The notes: a model not told the origin generated them from the sequence alone. A stretch of DNA of 64,000 nt from Rhizobium vallis (GCF_003985155.1 NZ_ML133687.1:496001-560000); one strand, 5' to 3'. Shown: positions 34,802 to 44,079, numbered from the stretch's first letter. Made by a program: numbers and translations.

Positions 34802-34911
34802 TGCTCGATGCGATGCAGAGGCTCCGTGACAGCGCCGCGGCGCAGTGGATGCGTCGCCCTTTTTATTGATTACTCGGATGAGGGCGCGCAGAGCACGCCG
34901 TCACAAATCAC

Positions 34912-36828
34912 CTACCCCGCCACACCAACAGCAACACCGCGCCCAAGCGCGCGGAACACCGTCGACACGATACCGGCACGGTCGAGCCCGGCATGGGCGT
35001 TCATCGCTTCCGGCTTTGCCTGTTCCATCCAGATATCGGGCATGACGAGCGAGCGCACCTTCAGCCCGTTGTCGAGCAGGCCTTCGCTGGCAAGGAAGTG
35101 CATCACCTGGCTGCCGAAACCGCCGATCGAGCCTTCCTCGACGGTGATCACCATCTCGTGGTGGCGGGCGAGCTGTCGGATCAGATCGTGGTCGAGAGGC
35201 TTGGCGAAACGCGCATCGGCGACCGTCGTCGAAAGCCCGGCGGCATCGAGATCCTCGGCGGCAAGCAGACAGTCTGCAAGCCGTGTGCCGAAGGAGAGCA
35301 GCCCCACCTTGGTGCCTTCCTTGACGATGCGGCCCTTGCCGATCTGCAGGATTTCACCGCGCACCGGCATGTCGACGCCGACACCTTCGCCACGGGGATA
35401 ACGGAACGAGATCGGTCCGGCATCATAGGCGACAGCGGTGCGCACCATGTGCTTGAGCTCTGCCTCGTCGGCCGCCGCCATCACGACGAAGCCGGGCAGG
35501 GTGGTGAGGAAGGCGGTATCGAAGGAGCCGGCATGGGTCGGCCCGTCGGCGCCGACGAAACCGGCGCGGTCGATCGGAAAACGCACCGGCAGTCCCTGGA
35601 TTGCCACGTCGTGCACGACCTGGTCGTAGGCGCGTTGCAGGAAGGTGGAATAAAGGGCTGCAAATGGCTTGTAGCCTTCGGCCGCAAGACCGGCGGCGAA
35701 GGTCACGGCATGCTGCTCGGCGATGCCGACATCGAAACAGCGCGATGGAAAGGCTTCTGCGAGCTTGTCGAGGCCGGTGCCGTTCGGCATGGCGGCGGTG
35801 ATGCCGACGATCTTGTCGTCGAGGGCGGCTTCCTGCACCAGCGCTTCGGCAAAGACGCTGGTATAGCTCGGCGCATTCGGTTTCACCCGTGCTTGCGCGC
35901 CGGTGATGACGTCGAACTTGTTGACGCCGTGATATTTGTCGGCTGCTGCTTCCGCCGGCGGATAGCCCTTGCCCTTCTGGGTGACGACGTGGATCAGCAC
36001 CGGGCCGCGGCCATTGTCGCGCACGTTGCGCAGAACCGGCAGCAGGTGGTCGAAGGAATGTCCGTCGATCGGCCCGATGTGATAGAAGCCCATCTCCTCG
36101 AACATCGTGCCGCCGGTGACGTAGCCGCGCGCATGCTCGACGGCGCGGGTGATCGCCCGGTCGATGTTCTTGCCGAGATAGGCTGTCAGCTTCTTGCCGA
36201 AGTCGCGGAAGCCCATATAGGTGCGGCCCGAGGCGAGGCGGGCGAGATAGGCGCTCATCGCGCCCGTCGGCGGCGCGATCGACATGTCGTTGTCGTTGAG
36301 GATGACGATGAGGCGCGCATCGAGCGCGCCGGCATTGTTCAGCGCCTCATAGGCCATGCCGGCCGACATCGCCCCGTCGCCGATGACGGCGATGACGCGG
36401 CGGTCTGTTTTGTCGAGATCGGCCGCGATCGCCATGCCGAGACCGGCCGAGATCGATGTCGAGGAATGCGCCGCCCCAAAGGGGTCATATTCGCTCTCCG
36501 CCCGGCGAGTGAAGCCGGAAAGCCCATCCTCCTGGCGCAGCGTGCGGATGCGGTCGCGCCGGCCGGTGAGGATCTTGTGCGGATAACATTGATGGCCGAC
36601 ATCGAAGATCAGCCGATCATCCGGCGTGTCGAAGACGCTGTGGATGGCGATCGTCAGCTCCACCACGCCGAGACCGGCGCCAAGATGACCGCCGGTGCGC
36701 GACACCGCGTCGATCATTTCGTCGCGGACCTCGCGCGCAAGCTGCGGCAGGTCGCGATCCTCGAGCTTGCGCAGGTCGGCGGGATAATTGACCTGGTCGA
36801 GCAGAGGGGTCTTCGGCAGTTGTGTCAC
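34912..36828 (-). CDS. dxs: 1-deoxy-D-xylulose-5-phosphate synthase
   Basis: A 638-residue thiamine-diphosphate enzyme that condenses pyruvate and glyceraldehyde-3-phosphate, the first step of the MEP isoprenoid pathway. [14 protein letters not shown] is near residue 78. The ThDP site reads [18 protein letters not shown] near 151, and [15 protein letters not shown] is near 420. The transketolase C-terminal domain completes the chain. Length is normal. The start is GTG 36828 and the ribosome site is weak. It precedes the tlyA operon in the same direction but is separated from it by about 4.9 kb of other genes. Confidence 0.96.
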   Translation of the reverse strand: MTQLPKTPLLDQVNYPADLRKLEDRDLPQLAREVRDEMIDAVSRTGGHLGAGLGVVELTIAIHSVFDTPDDRLIFDVGHQCYPHKILTGRRDRIRTLRQEDGLSGFTRRAESEYDPFGAAHSSTSISAGLGMAIAADLDKTDRRVIAVIGDGAMSAGMAYEALNNAGALDARLIVILNDNDMSIAPPTGAMSAYLARLASGRTYMGFRDFGKKLTAYLGKNIDRAITRAVEHARGYVTGGTMFEEMGFYHIGPIDGHSFDHLLPVLRNVRDNGRGPVLIHVVTQKGKGYPPAEAAADKYHGVNKFDVITGAQARVKPNAPSYTSVFAEALVQEAALDDKIVGITAAMPNGTGLDKLAEAFPSRCFDVGIAEQHAVTFAAGLAAEGYKPFAALYSTFLQRAYDQVVHDVAIQGLPVRFPIDRAGFVGADGPTHAGSFDTAFLTTLPGFVVMAAADEAELKHMVRTAVAYDAGPISFRYPRGEGVGVDMPVRGEILQIGKGRIVKEGTKVGLLSFGTRLADCLLAAEDLDAAGLSTTVADARFAKPLDHDLIRQLARHHEMVITVEEGSIGGFGSQVMHFLASEGLLDNGLKVRSLVMPDIWMEQAKPEAMNAHAGLDRAGIVSTVFRALGRGVAVGVAG

Positions 36829-36917
36829 GGGCGGGCGCTCTTTCTTGCTTTTCCTTGTCTCGCTTTATTCGATTAGAATGCGGCAAAACAAGTGCATTTC
36901 AGGAACCGAAGGTTTTC

Positions 36918-36966
36918 ACCTTAGAGCATGATGCCGAAATGTGTGAGCGGTTTTCGAAGGATATCC
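36918..36966. repeat. Partial rhizobial palindromic element
   Basis: TTAGAGCATGATGCCGAAA, then TGTGAGCGGTTTTCG, then GATATCCTGC. The GCATGAT end pairs imperfectly with the right end. It matches the common rhizobial element with a GCGGTTTTC core, here in the gap between dxs and the pirin gene. Confidence 0.6.
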
Positions 36967-36992
36967 TGCTGTATTTCTTTCGCGCGGCTGGG

Positions 36993-37916
36993 TCAGCTTT
37001 CCGGCAAAGGCACGAATTCCTCTTCGTCGCCTGGAACGATATCGAAGCGGCCGGTGCGCCACTCCTCCTTGGCCTTTTCGATCCGCTCCTTCGAAGAAGA
37101 CACGAAATTCCACCAGATATAGCGCTTCGAATTCAGCGCCGCGCCGCCAAAGAGCATCAGGTGACAACCCTCGCTGCCGGCTTCGAGCGTGATCGCATCG
37201 CCCGGCCGGAAGACCAGCAGCTGGTCGGCGGCGAACCGGTCGCCCGCTATGACGACTTCGCCCGAGAGCACGTAGACGGCGCGCTCCTCATGGGCCGCGC
37301 CGAAGGGAAACTTGGCGCGTGGCTCCAGGTTCAGATCGACATAGAGCGTGTCGGAGAAAGCACCGACGGGGGAGGTCATGCCTTCGAATGAACCGATGAC
37401 CACACGCCCACGCACGCCTGTTGTTTCAATCAGCGGCATTTCGCTCTTTTGTGTGTGCGCGAAGGAGGGATCGATCTCCTCTTTATCGTCTGGTAGCGCC
37501 AGCCATGTCTGCAGCCCCGACATCAGCAGCGGATGGCCGCGCAGATTGTCCGGCGTGCGCTCCGAATGCACGATGCCGCGCCCTGCCGTCATCAGGTTGA
37601 TATCGCCGGGGCGGATGACCTTTTCCGTGCCAAGGCTGTCGCGATGGCGGATCTCGCCGTCGAACAGATAGGTAACCGTCGACAACCCGATATGCGGATG
37701 CGGCTTCACGTCGAGCGCCTCATTCGGCTTCAGGATCGCCGGCCCCATGCGGTCGAAGAAGATGAACGGCCCGACGAGCCGGCGCTGCCTCGTGGGCAGC
37801 GCGCGCCGCACCTGGAAACCGCCGATATCGCTGGTGCGCGGAATGATCAGGTTCTCGATCGCGTCGCAGGCGAAAGCATCGCCTGGCAGGGGGTCTTTAC
37901 CGGGAAAGAAGGACAT
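36993..37916 (-). CDS. Pirin family protein
   Basis: A 307-residue bicupin. The N-terminal cupin has PHPHIGLSTVTYLFDGEIRH with metal-ligand histidines near residue 73, and GRGIVHSERTP near residue 114. The C-terminal pirin domain follows from about residue 190, ending WRTGRFDIVPGDEEEF. Pirins bind Fe; some have quercetinase activity and others modulate transcription or metabolism. It follows the SDR gene on the same strand with a 65-base gap. Confidence 0.9.
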   Translation of the reverse strand: MSFFPGKDPLPGDAFACDAIENLIIPRTSDIGGFQVRRALPTRQRRLVGPFIFFDRMGPAILKPNEALDVKPHPHIGLSTVTYLFDGEIRHRDSLGTEKVIRPGDINLMTAGRGIVHSERTPDNLRGHPLLMSGLQTWLALPDDKEEIDPSFAHTQKSEMPLIETTGVRGRVVIGSFEGMTSPVGAFSDTLYVDLNLEPRAKFPFGAAHEERAVYVLSGEVVIAGDRFAADQLLVFRPGDAITLEAGSEGCHLMLFGGAALNSKRYIWWNFVSSSKERIEKAKEEWRTGRFDIVPGDEEEFVPLPES

Positions 37917-37981
37917 GACGGATCTCCGATCACAAAAACATCGACCACAGATAGTGCCTGAAGCGCCGCGCGTCCAACGAC

Positions 37982-38749
37982 TCAGATCGCCGTGAAGCCG
38001 TTATCGACGAAGAGATGGGCGCCGTTGACGAAATTCGACTCGTCGCTGGCGAGATAAAGGGCGGCCCGCGCCACATCCTCAGGTTCGCCGATTCGCCCCT
38101 GCTGGGCGGCGATGGCGGCATCGGAAACATCGACGCCGAGCGCCTGCAGGTCGGCGACCTCGCGCAGGCCATGCGGTGTGCGGATGAAGCCGGGGCAGAC
38201 GGCGTTGCAGCGGATGTTGCGGTCGCGGAATTCCACCGCGATGGCGCGGGCAAACATATGCACGGCACCCTTGGTCGTGTCATAAAGCACTTCCATCGGC
38301 GTGGCGGCGACCGCCGAGATCGACGAGGTGCAGACGATCGAACCGCCGCCGGCCGCAATCATCTTCGGCAGCACGGCCTTGGTCATCAGGAACATCGAGC
38401 GCACGTTGACGGCATGCAGCCAGTCCCATTCCTGAAGCGTCGTTTCCAGGAAAGGTTTGATGACGATCGTGCCGGCATGATTGAAGAGCACGGTCACCGC
38501 GCCGTAGCGCTCCTCCACACCAGCGACTGCGGCATTGACGGCGGCTTCGTCCGAGACATCGGCCGTCCAGCAATCGGCCTCGCCGCCGGCATCACGGATC
38601 GCTTTGACGGTCTCATCAGCCGCCTGGCCGTTGCGGTCGATGATCGCGACTCGCGCGCCTTCCGCCGCAAAAAGCTTCGAGGCCGCGCCACCCATGCCGG
38701 TCGCGCCGCCCGAGATAATAGCGACCTTGCCCTTCAATCTGTCCGTCAT
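37982..38749 (-). CDS. Short-chain dehydrogenase/reductase (SDR)
   Basis: A 255-residue classical SDR with a Rossmann fold. The cofactor motif is IISGGATGMGGAASKLFA near residue 12, the structural motif reads NHAG near 89, and the active site has SS-ISAV then Y-DTTK near 158. DGGF-type loops are replaced by VNGAHLFVDNGFTAI at the C-terminus, usual in the family. D39 after the second beta strand suggests NAD preference. The substrate is unknown. Confidence 0.85.
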   Translation of the reverse strand: MTDRLKGKVAIISGGATGMGGAASKLFAAEGARVAIIDRNGQAADETVKAIRDAGGEADCWTADVSDEAAVNAAVAGVEERYGAVTVLFNHAGTIVIKPFLETTLQEWDWLHAVNVRSMFLMTKAVLPKMIAAGGGSIVCTSSISAVAATPMEVLYDTTKGAVHMFARAIAVEFRDRNIRCNAVCPGFIRTPHGLREVADLQALGVDVSDAAIAAQQGRIGEPEDVARAALYLASDESNFVNGAHLFVDNGFTAI

Positions 38750-38835
38750 CTGTCAGTCCCCTTATCGTTGCGAGGGGATCATAGATCGGTCTGAAGCCGA
38801 TCGCCAAGCGCCTTCAAAGGGAGTTTCGGTACGCC

Positions 38836-39087
38836 TCAGGCGCCGTCGAGCGGCTCGACGCCCTGCGGCTTGCCGGCGCGGTCGAGACGGATCTTCTCGA
38901 TGCGGTTCTCGGCGGCCGAAAGCAGGGTCTCGCAATGTTTCTTCAGTGCTTCGCCGCGCTCGTAGATCTCGATGGATTCATCAAGCGCCACGTCGCCGCG
39001 TTCCAGTCGGGCGACGATGCTTTCGAGTTCGGCGACCGCCTTTTCGAAGGAAAGGCCTGATACCTCAGGCTTGGCGCTGTCAGACAT
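38836..39087 (-). CDS. xseB: Exodeoxyribonuclease VII small subunit
   Basis: An 83-residue protein matching Xse[21 protein letters not shown], then [19 protein letters not shown]. With XseA it forms an exonuclease that degrades single-stranded DNA in both directions. ATG 39087 is just after the stop of the deacetylase gene, so the two are translationally linked. xseA is not in the window. Confidence 0.93.
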   Translation of the reverse strand: MSDSAKPEVSGLSFEKAVAELESIVARLERGDVALDESIEIYERGEALKKHCETLLSAAENRIEKIRLDRAGKPQGVEPLDGA

Positions 39088-39089
39088 TC

Positions 39090-40025
39090 TCAACCCTTCA
39101 TCATTCGCAGAATATGCATGCCCGCCGATTCGGCGAGGCCTTCGAGATCATAGCCGCCTTCGAGCAGGCTGACGACCCGGTTCTTCGCGTGCCGGTCGGC
39201 AAGTTCGAGCACGCGCCCGGTCGCCCAGTCGAAATCCTCGCCCGTCAGGTTGATCTGCGCCAGCGGATCGCGGTGATGCGCGTCGAAGCCGGCCGAAATG
39301 ATGATGAGATCCGGCCGGAAATCATCAAGGGCGGGCAGCACGCGGGATTTGAACGCCTCGCGGAAATGGTCGCTGCCGACATTCGGCGAAAGCGGCGCAT
39401 TGACGATGGTGTTGTGCTTGCCCTTGTCGTCCTTGGCGCCGGTGCCGGGATAGAGCGGCATCTGATGCGTCGAGCAGAACAGCACCGAGGCATCGTCCCA
39501 GAAGATATCCTGCGTGCCGTTGCCGTGATGCACGTCCCAGTCGACGATGGCGACGCGTTCGGCGCCATGCGTCTTTTGCGCGTGGCGAGCGGCAATCGCC
39601 GCATTATTGAAGAAGCAGAAGCCCATCGCCATCGACTTCTCGGCATGGTGCCCCGGCGGGCGGGCGGCGACGAAGACGTTGTCGGCCCGGCCGGTAAAGA
39701 CGTCGTCCACCGCTGCCATCGCCCCGCCGATGCCGGTCAGCGCCGCTTGCAGGCTCTTTTGGCTGGCGTAAGTATCGGCTTCGAGTTGGTTGATCCGATC
39801 TTCTTCTTCGGGAATCTCCCGCATGACGGCGATGAGATGCTCTTCCGGATGGGCCAGCAGCACCGCATCCTCGCTCGCTTGCGGCGCCTGTCTGCGCTCC
39901 AGCCGCTCGAAATTCGGATGTTCCAGCGCGACGTTGATGGCGCGGATTCTGTCCGACCGCTCCGGATGGCCGGCGGGCGTCACGTGTTCCAGGAAGATTG
40001 GATGTTCGTAAAGACGGGTGCTCAT
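39090..40025 (-). CDS. Histone deacetylase family protein
   Basis: A 311-residue arginase/deacetylase-fold enzyme. [20 protein letters not shown] (about residue 120) has the paired active-site histidines. [16 protein letters not shown] (about 158) gives Asp and His zinc ligands, and [13 protein letters not shown] (about 246) gives the second Asp. Bacterial members deacetylate acetylpolyamines or protein lysines. The substrate is not decided by sequence. It is followed at once by xseB, a common pairing in alphaproteobacteria. Confidence 0.92.
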   Translation of the reverse strand: MSTRLYEHPIFLEHVTPAGHPERSDRIRAINVALEHPNFERLERRQAPQASEDAVLLAHPEEHLIAVMREIPEEEDRINQLEADTYASQKSLQAALTGIGGAMAAVDDVFTGRADNVFVAARPPGHHAEKSMAMGFCFFNNAAIAARHAQKTHGAERVAIVDWDVHHGNGTQDIFWDDASVLFCSTHQMPLYPGTGAKDDKGKHNTIVNAPLSPNVGSDHFREAFKSRVLPALDDFRPDLIIISAGFDAHHRDPLAQINLTGEDFDWATGRVLELADRHAKNRVVSLLEGGYDLEGLAESAGMHILRMMKG

Positions 40026-40204
40026 GGAGACACTCTATCGGTCGTATGTGACATGTTCCACAGCAGATGGGGCATCGCCTGATGATTTCAACAAGCGCTC
40101 TTGTCACGCCTGCACGCCGCTCTGGGTATTACAAAGCTTCTTCGCAACGTTTGTTTCGAAAATCAGCGTCATGGCGGCCCCTATCGCTCAGACTCGTAAA
40201 GCCT

Positions 40205-40273
40205 ACTGTAACACTTTGAACTGCTGCATGATTTCGTCTTGAAATCGTTTCCGATTTGAAGATTTATGCAGTA
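40205..40273. repeat. Rhizobial intergenic palindromic repeat, second copy
   Basis: Carries CACTTTGAACTGCTGCATGA, the CTTGAAATCG and CGATTTGAAG arms (one mismatch), and ATTTATGCAG at the end. It shares the CTGCATGATTT and ATGCAG frame with the copy at 10967-11074. It lies upstream of the hotdog thioesterase gene. Confidence 0.6.
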
Positions 40274-40311
40274 CTGTCGCAGTTGGGGAATATTGTAAGG
40301 CAGTTCTGTTG

Positions 40312-40713
40312 ATGAGTCAGTCGAAACGCCCTGGTGTGGCGGAAATACACGTGCCGTTTCGCGACGTTGATATGAACGGCCAGATGTTTCTGGCATCCTA
40401 TATTTCTTACGCGGAGTCCGCTCTTTCAAGCTTCTGGTCGTCACGCCCCGATGTGGAGGACGAACCGCTCTATAGCGCCAGCAAAGTGTCCTGCATTCTC
40501 CATCGTCCGCTGCACTATCACGAACCAGCCACCTTCACCGCCGCCGTCGACAAGATCGGCGTGCGTTCTATCGGCTTCCTGATTTCCATAGACACCGGGG
40601 AGGAGCGTGCCGCCGAGGTGGAAATCATCTGGCAGGCCCGCGCCCGTGAAGACCAGTCGCCGACCTCGTTGCCCGAGGAAACGCGCGACTGGCTCTATCG
40701 CTTTTTGGATTAG
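40312..40713 (+). CDS. Hotdog-fold acyl-CoA thioesterase
   Basis: A 133-residue 4-hydroxybenzoyl-CoA thioesterase-like protein. VPFRDVDMNGQMFLASYISY near residue 16 is the hotdog active-site helix with its catalytic Asp. LHRPLHYHEPATFTAAVDKI and EVEIIWQARARE are the following strands. Family members hydrolyse short or medium acyl-CoAs. ATG 40312 with AAGG upstream is used. It is monocistronic as far as I can see. Confidence 0.8.
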   Translation: MSQSKRPGVAEIHVPFRDVDMNGQMFLASYISYAESALSSFWSSRPDVEDEPLYSASKVSCILHRPLHYHEPATFTAAVDKIGVRSIGFLISIDTGEERAAEVEIIWQARAREDQSPTSLPEETRDWLYRFLD

Positions 40714-40800
40714 CGGTGAATCCCCCGGGCGAGCCTGGTGGCGTTCCCCCACGCGCTGAATGAGTTCAGTCGGCCATAGCAGGCGGACCAACCAGTGTTT

Positions 40801-41472
40801 TCATTCCGTGTGTTTGCCCCGCAGGAGCGGCTCGCCGAGTATATCGATCTCGACGTTTGGATAAATTCGCTCTTCCAGCAACTTAAAGGATTCGACCCTC
40901 ACCCGTGAGGGCAAAAAATCTGCGTCGAAATTGACCGTTGGCATTGGTTCTTCCGCAAAAAACCTGAACAATGTTATGTGCGCTATTCGGGGAGGAGTTG
41001 GACGCCAGTGCTCGAAGCAGATGGCGTGTGAGATGGCCGAACGAAGCCTCCTTAATTCCGGGGGCTCCTCTGCCTTGACGAAGATAGCGGCCTCTGAAAC
41101 GGCCACATCATGAAGGTCGAGGTCAAACGGCGGAGTCTCTTCGACCAGTCCCTCCACGATCTCCTTCCATTTCTCACCTTTCAGCCTCCAGACATCGTCG
41201 TTTGGTATACTGACTTGGGTCGCCGCGTTGACGAGAGTGACGATCGTCATGTGCAAGCTTGTTGTCGGCACGCGCAAGAGCGCCGCGCCGCTGTCTCGTT
41301 CGATGCTGTCCTGTAATCCGCTGAGCGTTGATAGCGTCTCGCTGTCGGGGATAAATTGTAGGTGAAACGCGCAGCACTGCCTAAACCACAGTGTATCAAC
41401 CTTCGTGCGGATCACAGCGGCATGTCCTTCCACCCCGGCATAAGCAGGCACTCCAAAGGAGCGCAATCCCAC
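40801..41472 (-). CDS. 2H phosphoesterase-like protein
   Basis: A 223-residue soluble protein with two H-x-T-h motifs, LHMTIVTL at about residue 73 and AHITLFRF at about residue 165. They are about 92 residues apart, as in the 2H phosphoesterase superfamily (2'-5' RNA ligase, cyclic phosphodiesterases). These enzymes act on 2',3'-cyclic phosphates or 2'-5' bonds in RNA and nucleotides. The rest of the sequence does not match a subfamily I recognise. The GTG start at 41472 is uncertain; the protein could begin further in. Neighbours do not explain its role. Confidence 0.65.
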   Translation of the reverse strand: MGLRSFGVPAYAGVEGHAAVIRTKVDTLWFRQCCAFHLQFIPDSETLSTLSGLQDSIERDSGAALLRVPTTSLHMTIVTLVNAATQVSIPNDDVWRLKGEKWKEIVEGLVEETPPFDLDLHDVAVSEAAIFVKAEEPPELRRLRSAISHAICFEHWRPTPPRIAHITLFRFFAEEPMPTVNFDADFLPSRVRVESFKLLEERIYPNVEIDILGEPLLRGKHTE

Positions 41473-41596
41473 GTCTTGCTATCACGGCACGAAACCACTC
41501 GCCAATGGCAGCCCGTTATTTGACGCGGTCCAGGATGTCATGAAAGTTTCATATTGAGGCTATTGCCGGTGTCGAATAAATAATCCACTATTTTAA

Positions 41597-41617
41597 TCAG
41601 GAAACGAGATTTCCTGA
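41597..41617. promoter_or_regulatory. Inverted repeat before the 63-residue peptide gene
   Basis: TCAGGAAA and TTTCCTGA are perfect 8-base arms around CGAGA, ending about 20 bases before the TTG start at 41638. It could be an operator or a hairpin in the 5' leader. Confidence 0.5.
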
Positions 41618-41637
41618 AGCCAACGAAAGGATACTGA

Positions 41638-41829
41638 TTGGATATATCTCTTTTGACGACCATGCTCGTTATAGGCGCCTTGGTTTTTACCCTGATCTCC
41701 GGGGTGGTAGGGAAGACCGCCCAGACCACCGCTGATACCGGGGAAGGCTCAGGCGGTGACGTCGGGTTCGAGGCATCGGATGACGGGGGCTGCGACGGAG
41801 GTGGCGGGGATTGTGGAGGAGGAGACTAA
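41638..41829 (+). CDS. Small membrane peptide with a Gly/Asp/Cys tail
   Basis: A 63-residue peptide. The start is TTG 41638; AAAGGA lies about seven bases before it, which favours this start over the internal ATG. One hydrophobic helix (LLTTMLVIGALVFTLISGVV) spans most of residues 5-24. The tail is Gly- and Asp-rich with two cysteines (GGCDGGGGDCGGGD), which could bind a metal or attach to another protein. It is bracketed by an inverted repeat upstream and a strong terminator downstream, so it is a self-contained transcription unit. No family is recognised. Confidence 0.65.
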   Translation: MDISLLTTMLVIGALVFTLISGVVGKTAQTTADTGEGSGGDVGFEASDDGGCDGGGGDCGGGD

Positions 41830-41856
41830 ATCAAACTGAAATCGACAGAATGCCCG

Positions 41857-41878
41857 ACCGCCTTAAGGCGGTTTTTTG
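41857..41878 (+). terminator. Strong intrinsic terminator after the small peptide gene
   Basis: ACCGCCTTAAGGCGGT is a perfect palindrome followed by TTTTT. It ends the 63-residue peptide transcript. Confidence 0.9.
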
Positions 41879-42085
41879 TTGCCTGAATTTATGCAACGCC
41901 GCGATACCAAGAGATCGAGCGTGAGATGGGCAGGATTGCTGAAAGAGATGACCGCTAAGTTGATGGAAGAAAGTCCGGTTCTGCTCGGGCCTGACCCAAG
42001 CATCACCCCACTCCCGTTGACGAATAATGGCCACCTTCAAGCAGAAGGCGGCCATTGATGGCATTTGCCTGAGAAGCCCGGTCCC
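41879..42085. other. Intergenic stretch between the small peptide gene and bioY
   Basis: About 200 bases. Two short open frames on opposite strands overlap here, but neither has a ribosome site or a recognisable product. I annotate no gene. Confidence 0.4.
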
Positions 42086-42655
42086 TTACCTGCTCAAGCG
42101 CGCCGGCAGCAGCGGGTAGCCGACCATGACGGCGCGGCCCAGCAGCGCTGCGACGAAAGCCTTGATCACGTCACCGGGAATAAAGGCCATCGAGCCGACG
42201 AAGGCCTTTTGGAAGCCCATCCCTCCGGCGGTCGCAAGATAAGTGATGCCGAAGGCGTAGAGAACGGCGATGCAGCCGATCACGGCGGCGAGAAAGAAGC
42301 TCACGCCCTGCACCAAACCGGATTGCTGATGGTTGACCAGCCGCTCGCTGAGATAGCCGGTGACGAAGGCGGCGAAGATCCAGCCGAAGAGGAAGCCGGC
42401 GGACGGCGAGGCGAAGATGGCAAGGCCGCCGCGACCGCCGGAAAGTACCGGCTGACCGAAAGCGACCAGCAACAGCACGATCACCACGGCGAGCGCGCCG
42501 CGCCGGGCGCCGAGCACCACGCCGGCCATCATCACGCCGAGCGACTGGGCGGTGATCGGTACCGGAATGAAGCCGAGCGTGATCGGCGGCAGCAGGCCGA
42601 GCGCCACGATGATCGCGGCAAAGAGGGCGGTAAGAACGAGGTCGCGGGTGCTCAT
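42086..42655 (-). CDS. bioY: Biotin transporter substrate-binding subunit BioY
   Basis: A 189-residue membrane protein, the biotin-binding S component of an ECF transporter. About six hydrophobic helices are visible. The conserved regions are LPPITLGFIPVPITAQSLGV near residue 21 and GQPVLSGGRGGLAIFASPSA near residue 66. ATG 42655 is preferred because GGAG is spaced better to it than to ATG 42658. It is the third gene of bioM-bioN-bioY. Confidence 0.95.
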   Translation of the reverse strand: MSTRDLVLTALFAAIIVALGLLPPITLGFIPVPITAQSLGVMMAGVVLGARRGALAVVIVLLLVAFGQPVLSGGRGGLAIFASPSAGFLFGWIFAAFVTGYLSERLVNHQQSGLVQGVSFFLAAVIGCIAVLYAFGITYLATAGGMGFQKAFVGSMAFIPGDVIKAFVAALLGRAVMVGYPLLPARLSR

Positions 42656-42679
42656 CATGAACTCCGTAATTTTTAATGG

Positions 42680-43288
42680 TTAATTCACATGCCGCCGAAT
42701 GCCGCGCGCGTCAATCGCCGCAGCGACATTATCCGCATCCCTGAGCGTCAGGATGATCAGCGGCGCGAGCAGCGTGGTCGGCCGGACCTTCAATCCGCGT
42801 GCCTCATGTGCCTCGCGGATCGCCTGATACCGGCCGAGAATTTCCGGTACGAAGCGCAGGACGAGCCCGATGGCCAGGCCAATATCGTCGGCCTGCACCC
42901 AGCCGGTGCGCTCCAGCGGGCGGGCAAGCGCCGTCACTTCGTCGATGAATTGCGCAATGGTCGTCGTCGCCGTGACGGTGGCGGCCAGAAGCATCAGCGC
43001 CGTCAGTCGCAGCAGGGTCACCAGTGCGTCGTGCCAGGGGTTGAAGATCAGGTTGAAGAGCGCCACGATGACGATCGTCAGGAAGATCGGCCGCAGCCGT
43101 CTCAACCCCTCCGCCACGGGCATGCCGACCATTCGGCAGACGATCGCCGCCAGCAGCACGGCGACCGAAAGCAGGGCGATGTTCTCGCTGATGAACAGCA
43201 CGACGCTGACGATCGCAAGCGACAGCAGCTTTACTCGTGGCGAAAGCCGATGCATCGCGCTGTTGCCTTCGACATAGAACGATTGCAT
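42680..43288 (-). CDS. bioN: ECF transporter transmembrane subunit BioN
   Basis: A 202-residue EcfT-type membrane subunit with about five helices. The cytoplasmic coupling motifs are EAHEARGLK and AAIDARGI, the two A-R-G signatures that contact the ATPase. The ATG at 43288 overlaps the bioM stop codon (TGATG), showing tight coupling. It links the BioM ATPase to the BioY binding protein. Confidence 0.94.
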   Translation of the reverse strand: MQSFYVEGNSAMHRLSPRVKLLSLAIVSVVLFISENIALLSVAVLLAAIVCRMVGMPVAEGLRRLRPIFLTIVIVALFNLIFNPWHDALVTLLRLTALMLLAATVTATTTIAQFIDEVTALARPLERTGWVQADDIGLAIGLVLRFVPEILGRYQAIREAHEARGLKVRPTTLLAPLIILTLRDADNVAAAIDARGIRRHVN

Positions 43289-43974
43289 CAGACGGCGATC
43301 TCCCTGTAGCGCGAGATCGCTTCGGCAGCCGGCGCATCCGCGGCAAGCCGTCCTTCGTGAAACAGCAGCACCCGTTCGAAACCGGCGATCAGGTCCAGAT
43401 CGTGGGTAATGACGATGGCGCTTTCCGGGAGCCCGGCGATGATCTTCTCGACCAGCGCCCGATTCTTGAGATCGAGCTGGTTGGTCGGCTCGTCGAGGAT
43501 GAGAATGCTCGGCCCCGTCGCCAGCACAGAACAGAGGGCCGCCATCTGCAGTTCGCCACCCGAGAGCTCGTGTGCCCGGCGGTCGGCCAGCGCCTCAGCG
43601 CCGAAGCGGGCGAGCACGCCCTCGACCTTTGCCTCGATCTCCGCCTTGGTGAAGCCGCGCCGTTTCAATCCGAAGGCGATGTCGTCCCTGACGATCGGCA
43701 GGATGATCTGGTTCTGCGGCGATTGGAAGATGAAGCCGACATCGGGCGTGGCCGTCTTTTCATCGCTCATGTCGCGGCCGTTGACGATGACCCGCCCGAT
43801 CGACGGCTTCGTCAATCCGTTGATCAATCGTGCGAAAGTCGTCTTGCCCGAGCCGTTGAGCCCGATGACGCCGATACGCTTCTCGCCGAGAGCAAGCGTC
43901 AGCGGCTCCAGCGCCACCCGCGCCCCGAAACTGACCCCGGCGCCTTCGAAACGAATATCCAAACCAATCCTCAC
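43288..43974 (-). CDS. bioM: ECF transporter ATPase subunit BioM
   Basis: A 228-residue ABC ATPase. Walker A is GLNGSGKTTFARL near residue 38, the Q-loop lies in GFIFQSPQNQIILP, the signature is LSGGELQMAAL near 136, and Walker B is SILILDEPTNQLDL near 155. It energises biotin uptake with BioN and BioY. The operon order bioMNY is the one known from Rhizobium etli. I found no clear BioR-type palindrome in the 105-base upstream gap. Confidence 0.95.
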   Translation of the reverse strand: MRIGLDIRFEGAGVSFGARVALEPLTLALGEKRIGVIGLNGSGKTTFARLINGLTKPSIGRVIVNGRDMSDEKTATPDVGFIFQSPQNQIILPIVRDDIAFGLKRRGFTKAEIEAKVEGVLARFGAEALADRRAHELSGGELQMAALCSVLATGPSILILDEPTNQLDLKNRALVEKIIAGLPESAIVITHDLDLIAGFERVLLFHEGRLAADAPAAEAISRYREIAV

Positions 43975-44079
43975 ATCCAGATAATCCTGCTTCTATACGG
44001 GTAATCGAGCATGATGAAAGAGCAAAACACGCTGGCGATATCGGGTGGCTAGGAAGATTTTCCGGACTATGATGCACTC

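Noticed and set aside
41876..42058. 60-residue plus-strand frame after the small peptide terminator
   Set aside because: No ribosome site, no recognisable product, overlaps another short frame on the opposite strand.
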